A stretch of DNA of 64,000 nucleotides, from assembly GCA_947396885.1 (NCBI GenBank), contig OX377206.1, positions 11,214,778 through 11,278,777 on the forward strand, written 5' to 3'. This DNA comes from Heligmosomoides polygyrus polygyrus. Its lineage: Eukaryota; Nematoda; Chromadorea; Rhabditida; Heligmosomidae. A model generated the notes under the pieces. The model had not been told where the DNA came from and did not search any database. It saw only the letters and a list, made by a program, of their open reading frames with translations. Below are positions 44,176 through 54,900 of the stretch, piece after piece. Each line of letters opens with the position of its first letter. Position 1 is the stretch's first letter. The position numbers and the translations under genes are program-made.

Positions 44176-44547
44176 ATCGGATCCGACGCCGATTCGGACA
44201 ATTCGGATTCGCCCTTTTTTCCAAACCCTGGTTGAAAGGTTTGTCCGAATAATGGCGTCTTTGAAAAGTTTGCATTCTAGGACGATTCGGATAGGAGCCA
44301 TTTTCAGCAGATGAATTGTCAGAAAATTCAGATAACAGATTTTTGATAAGAAAACTGATATCATATCCGATTCGGATATCCGATGTGAAATCCGAAGATA
44401 AAACAGTTATTTGGGTCATCTGAAAATCTTTCCTGTTAAGACTACTCTTATCTGAATCATTCCAAGATCATGTTATTATTCGCATACTCTTTTTAACCGG
44501 TTTAAAAATGACAAATTTCGAATTAACCGAATCAGTGTCGGATCCAT
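44176..44547. mobile_element. TIR element made of ATTCGGAT motifs
   Basis: Left ATCGGATCCGACGCCGATTC and, from the other strand, right ATGGATCCGACACTGATTCG are inverted repeats of about 30 bp. The interior repeats ATTCGGAT/ATCCGAAT. No TSD is certain. Confidence 0.55.
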
Positions 44548-44574
44548 TGTCTAAAGGAGACCCCTAAGGGCGGA

Positions 44575-44770
44575 TCACTATTTTTTTTCTCGTACCACGT
44601 GTGTCGGGGTGCGGAAGACGTGTCATAGACCTCGTGGCAACGTCGTGACACGTACATCCGGACACTGCAAATGTGTCACAGACGTGTTATGCAACATGTG
44701 TCAAAAAACGTGACACAGACGTCATACAACGAGCGTCCAGATCCAGATGACGTGCCAGCCCACCAACAGA
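44575..44770. repeat. GTGTCACAGACGTG motif cluster
   Basis: ACGTGTCA/TGACACGT-type words recur at irregular spacing. A similar but weaker cluster lies at 43780-43890, on the other side of the minisatellite. Confidence 0.4.
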
Positions 44771-46150
44771 TCAGACTTTGCACAACTTCCGTGGGATTTC
44801 CAAAATACTTTTTGAAGGCTTCGTGCAACAAGTGTGCGCGTGCTTCACCCTCACTCCGTTTCTCAGACGGCACGTGGGTAATGGGAAGGGGGTAGGGAGT
44901 ACGCCTACACGAATCAGAGGAGTATTTTTGCTGTCGGACAGTTAACGGTATCGACCGATCGACCGATACCGGATGATTTTATGAGGGTGTATAGGTCTCA
45001 TAGGAGCAGTCTTGAAGATTCTGCTCTGCATCCCGCTTTACTATTCTTTATAACAAAGCCAGTTTTTTAGTGTAATGAAAGTAAGAAGGCCTAAAAAAGA
45101 AAGGAAGACGGTCGTGGTGCTCTATTCCAGGGGCTTGGGGACGAAGTCCTCAACAAGACGTTTGGTCTGGTTTTAGGCCAACTTTTTACTAAAGATTCAA
45201 TTCCTTTTTCAATAAGTGAACACATTGTCTGAACTTTTATAGAATTTTAAAGTGTAGACAGTATCGTTCCACTGCTGGTCACAAACGCCCTCGCTTTCGT
45301 CGTGAATGACGTGCAGAAAAGCCGTTCCTCTAGACAAAGAGGACATGCGTGTGTGCGTGTGTGATCTCACGTAGAACCGTCGCACGACTTCCGGTGGTTT
45401 TCTTCGCGGAACCAGTGGCGCTTGATGCTTGATGATCTATCTCTCCCTTAGCGCGCCGGTGAGCGCGGCGCGCGCGGCGCCTCGTGGCGCTAGTCGCCGT
45501 TATCCCCGACGGGGGTGAAACACCGCACTGCCTTCGCGACTAAATCATGTCGCGAATCGGTGTGCGTCCCAAAAAGCGGACGAGCGTCTCTAATTTGATT
45601 ATAGGAGCGAGCGGAAACGGTGGCGAATGGTCGTCGCGACAGGTTCTCGCGCGCCGGAAATGGTGTGCGATGGGGAAGTGGTGGCGCTGGCGCCCGCCTG
45701 CGCGCGACCACCGCCGCCCGCCATGGCGCCTCGCGAATCCCCCGTCTGGCGCCCGCTCGTCGTTCGACAACGACGACGACGATCTCTGCTTTCAGTACTG
45801 GTCCACACCCCCCCCCCCCTTCTCTCCTAAACCGCCTGTCTACTAGGCATTAGCACCGGGGTGTACGGTAGCGTGACGGAAATGGTAGGTGCGCCGCACT
45901 AATTTGACGACTATTCTTGGCGCACGCGCGACAACAGCGACTTGGCTCTCTCTATGCGTGGCCACGTAATTGGACAGCAGAATCCGTTCGACACGAGGCA
46001 AAACAAGCTATGGAAAGAACGAGATCGACGGCGCTTCTCCGACATCGGACAACCGGCAGCATGACAGTGAGCGAGATTCGCTGTGGGGCAATACGAGAAC
46101 GAACTCGAGACGACTTGAAGGAGAACGGCAGAGCTGAACCTTCTGCTTCA
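44771..46150. other. No confident gene; CpG-rich block at 45420-45810
   Basis: All frames across the GC-rich block are low-complexity (RRR, PPP, DDDD), typical of noncoding CpG-rich DNA or a promoter. Poly-C run at 45810-45819. Confidence 0.35.
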
Positions 46151-46153
46151 AAG

Positions 46154-46470
46154 GCAAGGCGCATGTAGCGCAGTTGGAGGAAGGCGCCGCTGACATTTGG
46201 AGGAAGGTGCCACTGACATAGTGCATTCTATACCAGGTTCCTGGTTCTGAATTCCCGCCCAGACGAACCATGCCTTCCATCCGTCCGAGTCCGTGAATTT
46301 TTATCAGACTTGTCTGTGAAGGATAAAAGGCTGATTTGTTGATCGGCTGGTCAAGTCGCTGTATGGTCAAATACACATTCAAATCCCTTCACGACATACC
46401 GTAGAAGTGGAATGCGTGGCGCATCCCAAAACGAATTGAGTAACGCTGCCTTTATTCTTTATTTATTGCT
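46154..46470 (+). mobile_element. SINE with duplicated head segment
   Basis: The A box CATGTAGCGCAGTTGG is followed by GGAGGAAGGCGCCGCTGACAT and then a near-copy GGAGGAAGGTGCCACTGACAT, a 23-bp tandem duplication. Confidence 0.85.
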
Positions 46471-47910
46471 TATTTATTTAATCAAAACACAAACAGCTGT
46501 CTAGCATAAAAATTAGGCAGGAAAAAAGGGAAACATTGAAGGAACAGCATAAAATGGGGTGATTGTAACCATCAGCCATGCCAACCAAGACATCACGATC
46601 AACAAGTTTTGAGGCATACTTTGATATTTGACATGTGACAAATGTTCTAAAGGACTGAGCAGAATGCTTCCCTGGGCCTTCGTACTTGCCAGCAGCAGGT
46701 TGAATTCCTCTAAGAATCCGATAATTTAAGAAGCCTGACCTAAGCCTAAGATTTAATATTTGAGATTCGAAGTTTCAGCTTTCCTCTCATGGATCATCTC
46801 AGTTCTCCATCAAAAAATTCTTTCGGTTGACGGAAACTTTTTGCAAGAATACTGTAAATCATGATGAAGACAGCGATGAAATGGTGCATTAATTGATACC
46901 CATCTTCTAGCCGGAATTCGTTCATGAGCCCAGTAGCTCTCTCACTGTGCAAAGAACCCGGAAATTTTTAAAGGAATAGATGGTGGTGCATAGTAGAGAA
47001 TACCATTATCCATTATTGCAATTGGTACCCACAAACTAGGACTGGAGCGAAAGAATAATTTAATTACTCGATGGGCTAGAAGCTGTTCCAGTAAGTAAAG
47101 AAGTGGTTCATTTACAGTGTCTTCTTCAGTGCAAAAAATAGCATAGAAAAATTGAGAAAAGAAAGAAAATAAAAAAATAAAATAAAAAGTGTTCATGTCT
47201 ATTCACACTGCTATCAGTTGTTTATTTTCGCGTAGTCAAAATAAGTTTCGCTTAAATATGAGAGATCAGGTGGTATTATAATGAGTAGCAAAAATATTCC
47301 ATCTAGAAAAAATCACCTCATTAACAAAATCTTTTAACGCACTAAAATTTCTCTCAAAAACAAGATCCAAGGCATAGCAAATCTGGAAAGCCATAGAAAA
47401 GTACTGGTTCTTCATCGAAATTCTGTTACACTTATAAATAATATGTAATTATAATGGGGCATGCGAATATGTAATTTTCTTTCATTATAAGAGATTCCTA
47501 ATTTTTTTTTATTATTACTTCGAAATCTTGAAGTAAAATTTGCTTTGAGGGCTTCCTTCACTTAGAGAAAGATTTTTTTATGAATTTCTAACGTCGTTAC
47601 AGTTTTCAGCGTTCTCAAGAGATACAGCATGTGTTTGTTCCAAAAAAATCGGAATTGACGCCATTGAGGGCCTTCAGAACATGTCCGTAACTAGAATCCA
47701 CTGAAATACGACACATAAGAGTCTTGTTTCCACTCAGAGAAGCGGGCGTAATGGAAAACAGCTCCAGAGTGAACAGCGAGATGGCCTTCGATCAGTAGAT
47801 CACAGAAATGTTTTGCCTCAAGTTAGAGCTTTTAAATATAAAGGACAGGTGAAATCCCATGTAGGAGTCTATCCAGTGGGACTAAGGTCTCATCCAAAGG
47901 CAAATGCTAC
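46471..47910. other. No gene seen
   Basis: AT-rich unique DNA. An 84-codon minus frame (46942-47196) has no domain. Confidence 0.35.
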
Positions 47911-47914
47911 CTAA

Positions 47915-48058
47915 GCCCTAGTTTACACTTACGTGGACACGGCGCGGCTCAACAGTAGCCATAGATATCGATTTTTCATGCCGTCCGATCGATATCTGTT
48001 CCGACTACGGTAGCGACTACGGTACCGAATACGGTAAACATAAACCACTGCTAGGCTG
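47915..48058. mobile_element. Palindromic MITE, type A, decayed
   Basis: GCCCTAGTTTACACTTACG and the core GATATCGATTTTTCATGCCG are clear. The right arm has degenerated into CTACGGTAGCGACTACGGTA repeats. Confidence 0.7.
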
Positions 48059-48267
48059 TAATACTAAGCTAAGACGATAAAATGCAATTATTGTAATTAC
48101 ACAGAGTTTTTACACAAATGAATGCAAAATCATGCCAGTACAAATGTGTTGATCTGCCGCTAAGGAGTAGGCTTTCTAGAACAGCTCTACTTTCTGCTAT
48201 TAAGGTGAGGTCTTATTTCACTTAGTATAGCCAAAACGAGAAACAATGTCTTAACAGAGAATGATAA

Positions 48268-48500
48268 TAGAATAAAGGTGGTTGTTAACAAACTGCTTTC
48301 TGGAGTGCGCCACGCTTTCTATCTTTATCGCTTTCTATCGATGTATAATAATAGGAGCAATTTGAATGCATCTTTGTTGGTCTATACAACGACTTATGGT
48401 AGCGAGCTTATGATCAGTTCAGTGTTCAACATTCTCAGAGAAATCTGGCAGCAAATCACTGACCTCAGAATTATGGAAGGCTTGGTTGGCTTGCGAACTA
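48268..48500 (-). mobile_element. SINE, diverged, lacks head
   Basis: GGAGTGCGCCACGCTTTCTA through ATTATGGAAGGCTTGGTTGGC follows the SINE body in reverse. Confidence 0.55.
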
Positions 48501-48528
48501 ATTCTTTACAAATAATGACAGGTGGGAC

Positions 48529-48822
48529 GCGTGTAGCGCAGTCGGAGGTGGCGCCGGCTGTCGCGTGCACCCGATATCAGGTTCCTGGTTCGGATTTCCC
48601 GCCCAGGCCAATCAAGCCTTCCATCCCTCCGGGGTCGGCGAATTGGTACCAAACGTGTCTGGGAAGGATAGAGCGCTGACTTGTTCATCGGCTGGCCACC
48701 GCAATTCATTGTATGGCCAAATACGCATTCAAATCGCCTCCACGATATCCCGTAGAGGTAGAATGCGTGGCGCATCCCAAAAGGGTTTGAGTAACGCCGT
48801 CCTTTATCCTTTATTTTTTAAG
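48529..48822 (+). mobile_element. SINE (tRNA-derived), full length
   Basis: A box GTGTAGCGCAGTCGG, B-box-like GGTTCGGATTTCCC, tail CCTTTATCCTTTATT. It lies tail-to-tail with the PAN gene, about 90 bp beyond its stop codon. Confidence 0.93.
48810..48815 (-). terminator. Candidate poly(A) signal AATAAA of the PAN gene
   Basis: This is the only AATAAA in the first 105 nt downstream of the stop codon at 48914. It lies in the TTTATCC-type tail of the SINE at 48529-48822, read on the opposite strand. Confidence 0.45.
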
Positions 48823-48913
48823 GTGCGGCAAAAAATAAGAATCCTCAACAGTGAAACAAAAACGAGGGAAATGTTTCATGTGGAACTCAGTAACTAACAA
48901 GGCCGTGCCTGCT

Positions 48914-51900
48914 CTATGAAGGACAGTCTTCATCGGACAGACTCTCGAACAGGTCAACACAAAATATTGCTTTACTATTAATATTTGGATCTTTAAAAAC
49001 GGCAAAAGTGTGTGGTGTCCAATGGTGGGTCAATTTTGTAGACAAGTTTGGGTTGAAAAAGAAAGTGAAAAGAAAGGTAAACTTGTAAATAACGGTTAAA
49101 AAGCCAAAGGCGATCGAAACGCTCAAAGGACAAACGTACGCTCCAAAAAAAATCTGCACCAACATTGTGCAGAGCGCACTCTTAGAACAAAAGAAAACCT
49201 CCCCGACAGGAATGAAAACATTCGTTTTTACAAGAAATAGCTGTAGAATAAAAATAAACGATGAAACGTCGTCTCAGCAAAAAAGAGTAAGTGACAAAAG
49301 CATTACGAAAAGACGTTACCTGTACAATACTGCTGGCATTCGTCCGAGTTCTCGAGCGTGATTCGACTTCCGCCACTGCCTTCGATCTTCACATTTTTCA
49401 TCTTCGCGCCGACACCTGCAGCTATAATGAGGTGGCTAGGTGAAAAACATCATGCGTACGAGAATTTATTGCTCTGACGGGCATTGAAGGTGAAGGTCTT
49501 CATCTACAAAGAGATGACCAGCGATGCTGAGAGATAATAAATGAGTCCGTTCGTTCTTTGAGGTTAGCGTTATCTCTCTTTAAAGGCCCATGCACACTTC
49601 TGCGTCAGCGCGGCGCGGCCATGATTAAGCATAGGGCCGCGACGGCCGCGGCGCGACACTGCGACACGTGCCACAGGGCGATGGGACATGCACACTCTTG
49701 CGGCTGTCGCGGCGGTCATCGTAGAGATGCCGCGCTGAGTGCCGCAAGCTGGAATGGTTCAAATTATTCCTGGCGGCGCGGCATGCACGGGGACGTCGGT
49801 CCCGTTGCCTATGACGACGTTCTAACGCGACCGCGCCGCAACCGCCGGATTTCGCGGAGGTAGCCGTCACTCCACTTGCCGCGCTGCGGTGTCGCAGAAG
49901 TGTGCATGGGCCTTAACAATGCTTCCTCGAAATATATCATTTTCACGTCAAACTGGACACTCTTCTAAACACAATGTATGTTTCCGAAATTAAAGTGAAA
50001 CTCTTCCAAATCGAAACGAGCTCCCTACAAATTAAACTACAGACTCTCAGAGATGGTCAGAATAACTGTTTGTTCCTTGGTCCAGCTGCATGATTATATG
50101 TATTTTGACAAATTATAATAGTGCACGCACAGCAAATAAGAAAAGAAAATCACGTAGAAAAAAAACTCGAGAGAAATACAGCAAACAAGAACAAAGACGG
50201 ATATCATAACTGATTTTCGTTAAAATCGGAAACTCCTAGAAAAAAAGAAATGAGTGTAATAATTTAAAATCTTTTTAATTCTAACAAAAAATAAAAGTAA
50301 TTTAACTGCTCAATTTTTTATGCTACGCTGAATTGTTAAAATGTAGATCAAAATAACTACATTTCAACAAATCTGCGAGGCACAGAAGAGTCTTAACAGT
50401 TTCATCAAATTGCTCAGGTTTTACGATAGTCGATCATAGAGATAATAAGTTAAATTTTGTTCTAAAGCGCAACAAGAGGGCAGTCATTTGTTGCATTAGG
50501 AGACGATTATCGCGCCATGCTCTCGAAATCTCTGCGCGATCTTTAATTGATTGATGCTAACATGAAGCATCAAAGTGAGCATCACAGTGATATATCTGCT
50601 GTTCACAATTATTATTTTTTGTATAGCTTACAGGTTTCGAACTTTGTGCAAATAGATGTTTTGCTATCAATTGAATAGACATAGCTACGTCTTTAAGGAT
50701 GTCGCGGCGAGGAATCCCTTTTTTGGAGATAAAAAATGACCGAATTCCCGGCCTTCAAAATAAGTTTGAAACCATTATATTTCAGCCAAAAATTAGGAAG
50801 TTTATGAAATTTTAAACAAATGTTTTCGCTTAGAGGGTGAGTGAATAAAAATTTCAAAGAAAGCCATATTAAAATTTTCCTAAAATAAAAAATTATCCTA
50901 ACCTACTCGAAGTTTTGCAGGCCTTCTTATTGAAAAAGTTACTGTCAAAATAAAGGTTTGGCGAAGAAGAACAAGAAATTATAAATTTATCTTTAGCAAA
51001 AAAAAAAACTTGTGGAGGAAATATTGCTCAAATATTCACCGAAACATTCCCTTCACAAGCCCACGCATGGAAAGATCTCGACATCTATGTAGCTTGCCTT
51101 GCCCTGTTCTCGCTTTACGATTCTAAATCGAGTAGAGCAATTTACCGTTGTCAAAAGGGCTAGGATATTGTAACGCTTCAAACAATGTGGACATTTTGGG
51201 ACGTTCTGTATGCCCTAGTTTATACTTACGCCGCCACGCGGCGTGGCACCGCGACCGCCATGGATATCGATTTTTCGCGCCGCCCGGGCGATACCTATCC
51301 CGACTGCCGTGCCGCGCCGCGCAGCGGTGCAAGTATAAATCTGGTCTATGTCAGGGCTACGTCTTTAATCAGCAGAAAATCTGCAGCTCTTCTTGAAGAG
51401 AAATCTGTTGACACCGCTTTCGAAATCACTCCTTCAAAATCTGCCCTTACCAGAGTCTACCACAGAGAGCATTGCTTGAAGAATTCAACACGTTTCTTTT
51501 TTTGTAATTTCAAAGGAGGACTATACAAATAAATTAGAGTGCTACGCTAAAAAGACTGAGACAGCGGGAAGTATGTTCAGAATAAGATGAGCTTCTCTAA
51601 CTACGCTTGACCGCTTTTAATAAAAGTAAGCAGTCCCTAATAGTGAAATGTTAATCGCCAGGGGCGCTTTGATCAGCAAAATAAAAGTATCAGCAAACAA
51701 AAACGATAGTATTACCAGTCTTATTACTAAGATAGGGCGCGTGTAACGCAGACGGAGGAGGCGCGACTGTCGCGTGCGCCCGATACCAGGTTCCTGGTTC
51801 GGATTTCCCGCCCAGGCCAACCAAGCATTCCATCCCTCCGGGTCGGTAAATTGGAACCAGACTTGTCTGGGAAGGATAAAGCGCTGACTTGTTCATCGGC

Positions 51901-54900
51901 TGGCCACCGCAAGTCAGTGTATGGCTAAATACGCATTCAAATTGCCTCCACGACATCCCGTAGAAGCAAACTGCGTGGCGCATCCCAAGAGGGATTGAGT
52001 AACGCCGTCGTTTATCCTTTTATCCTTTATTACTATGATTAATTGTGCCTTCGTTAAGCAATCATTAACGTTGTTTTCTTCTAGAAACACATTGCAGCTG
52101 GCTTTGCAGCTAGATTTGCATTGTAATTGGCCTTGCTTTCGTAGATAATCACTTCAAAACCGGTGAATGAAAATGTACGGCATTCTACAGATTTTCTACT
52201 TATCCGTTTAAGGATAACCCAAATTGACCAGCATTAATGACTTCACGGAGCTGGAGGAAGCGGTCACAAACGTAGTCTCTAATGACACAACCAGTGTGTC
52301 GAATTACTTGCTTTTTTTCTCGGTTTTCCACGTTACTGCACGTTTTTGAAAGAACATAGGAACTTATTCTTGAGATCGTTTTGGGTATGCCTTAGCTATA
52401 GTTTTGTAAAGTTAATTGGAATTGTAAGCTGTTACAACGATGCTTTGTTGCGATCAAGACTCTACTGCCAGGCGGGACTCGAACCCGCATCTCCTGCTGA
52501 TCGGGCGACAATGCTCTAAGCCACTACACCACCGGCGCTGTTTGATGTAACACGCCAAAAAATGGAAATGCTTTTACAGGAGGCATTTGGAGCTTCAACA
52601 ATTCTGACAGAAGCCATAGAAGAGTTCAGGAAATTATCTTCTCCAAGCCAGTATATTAGGAATTAACCGATTGCTTATTGATGTAGGGTTTGATTATTCT
52701 GAGCGGGTACCGAACCTTAAGGCCTTGGTTAGTGTGCACGCGACGCGCGACGCGATGCATGTGTAGTGGCCAAATTGATCGAGCGATCAATCGATCAATT
52801 CAGCCATTACGCATGGCATCGCGTTGCGCGTCGCGCGCACTCTAAACAAGTCCTAACCTTTCACTTAAGATAAGGTGCGCCACTCGTTCAGCGCCTCCTT
52901 CAACAGCGCTACCACGCGCTCGAAGCAAAAATAATGGAACAAACTTAAATGCCATGAGTCAAATTCCGCCTAGCAGGTATATGTGCCACCAGGTACAGTT
53001 GTACTCTCAAACTTTCTTCGAATATTGGAATAAGTTTGAATACCGCAAATTTTCGAACATTCGAATCCGAACATAGTCGAAGAACGTGAGTTTTCTGAAT
53101 ACTCAATTTCGAATACATTCGAAAAACACAATGTTTTAATTTCGAATAAAAATTATTCGAGAGGTCAGACCACACAGTAAGGTGGATCGCAACTATAAAC
53201 TAAGCCTAATATACAATTTCGCGTTGGGCATACGAATGATGTCTTAGCATATTTGAGTAATTATTACATACAGGAATTTTTCAAATTTTTGAATCGTGCT
53301 TTTTCGAAAACATTCGAGCAATGCAATTTTTCTGAGTAGTCGAATTTGAGCGTATTAAAGAACGCGAATTGAATGCTCGAACCCAAATACATTCGATTAT
53401 TCGATTTTTCGAATAAATATTGAAATTCAAATGGAAATCATTCGGAATGCCTGAGCGAATAAGTCATTCTGGCATAGCTGTAATATCGGTGAGCCACTAA
53501 AAAATGGCAAGCTGATAGCATGAACAGCAGGCGAGTTCAGCTTCCGCGTTAGGAGAGTTCACGGCTTTCGTCAGATACAACTTAAAATTCGATCAGAACG
53601 TATTTCACATGGAGATCTTCACCATGTTTATGGACCCACCTACAGATAAGCGCGACAACTTTTCAATTGTAAAGTCCCACCAATTACGAGAGACCCCTTC
53701 CCTTAAGCCGAGCATGATAAATAATTAAAAATAAGTAATAAATGAATAAGTAAAGTTAGCGAGTTTTTAGGCTAAAATAAATAATAAAGAAACAAAAAGG
53801 TGAATAAATAAATAAATAATATAAAGGGTACCGGTTAAGCAAGGCTATAGGATGTTGAAAAGTTGCCAATCAAAATTCAGCAGGTAGCATAGATGGGTCA
53901 CATCCCGAAATTTCTTCCCATGCCTATTTGAGCCCAGGTTTGAGCAAGAGGAGGCGCCTCGTGATGTGGACCATCTGGGCTATCCATTGATTGTGGGGTT
54001 ATGTTTGCTGTTCATGATTTCCTCTGCGTTAAAAGCGACTTCATCGCAATACCGACTAGGGGGTGCAATAATTTCGACCGATCTGCCCAGTACATGACAG
54101 AGCGCATCCAATGTGGGTCTAAATTGGGAAATCAGGATCGGAAAACATCGGAAAAGCAAGAAAATAATCATGGAAAAGACGGCTCCAGGACCTAACTCCA
54201 ACGCGACGTCGCGGCGCTGAAGCACGAACGTGCGCTCGGTGACGCATGGTTAGCCGCGGAGCACGAAATGTTCTCAGTGCTTAAGCTCCCAGACCACATT
54301 TCTAGCAAGGAGCTTCAGATCCCACAGAATGTGGTAGGCAACAGTCTGCAGTAGGACAATTGATCCGAGAATGGGTGATAGTGACCTTTTTCCGTAGTAT
54401 AACCATAATCACGGGTAAAAATTAACCGAAGAAGTTGTAGATGGCAAATACTGACGCTAGAAATCATCCACATGACCAAGATTCCTGTATGAACTGCCGC
54501 TGATCGTCCTATTGAAACCACATTCATATACCATCTCCAAGAAACGTCGAAATAAGGCAAAGGCGTGCCGCATTTCTCTGTAGGAAGCGTTTCTAGCCGT
54601 CGGAAGCATCGGACCGCGACAACTCGTACAATTTCGTCGCGCACCGTGCGCGACGCCAGGTGGGTTCGCGCGGCGTTGAAGTTATGTTTGCCCCCGGAAA
54701 AAGACTCAACGAGTAGTCTCTGCAGGAGCTCTTGCCCGGACTTAAAGGGCTCGCCTGTTCCATCGAGCGGGTTCCTGCACCGCGTATCGTATCAGCACGG
54801 TAGCTTCGCGACAACTCGTCCGCGCGAAATCGAAGTAGACGAGATTCAATACGTGCAGGACTAGCGTGCGATTGTAATGGAGGAGTTGTCGCGAAGTTAC

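Noticed and set aside
45547..45846. 99-codon frame in CpG-rich DNA
   Set aside because: All six frames are open and low-complexity there, so an open frame carries no weight.
52465..52540. Functional tRNA gene
   Set aside because: Acceptor and anticodon stems do not pair well, position 33 is not T, and the flanks are repeated at 42879.
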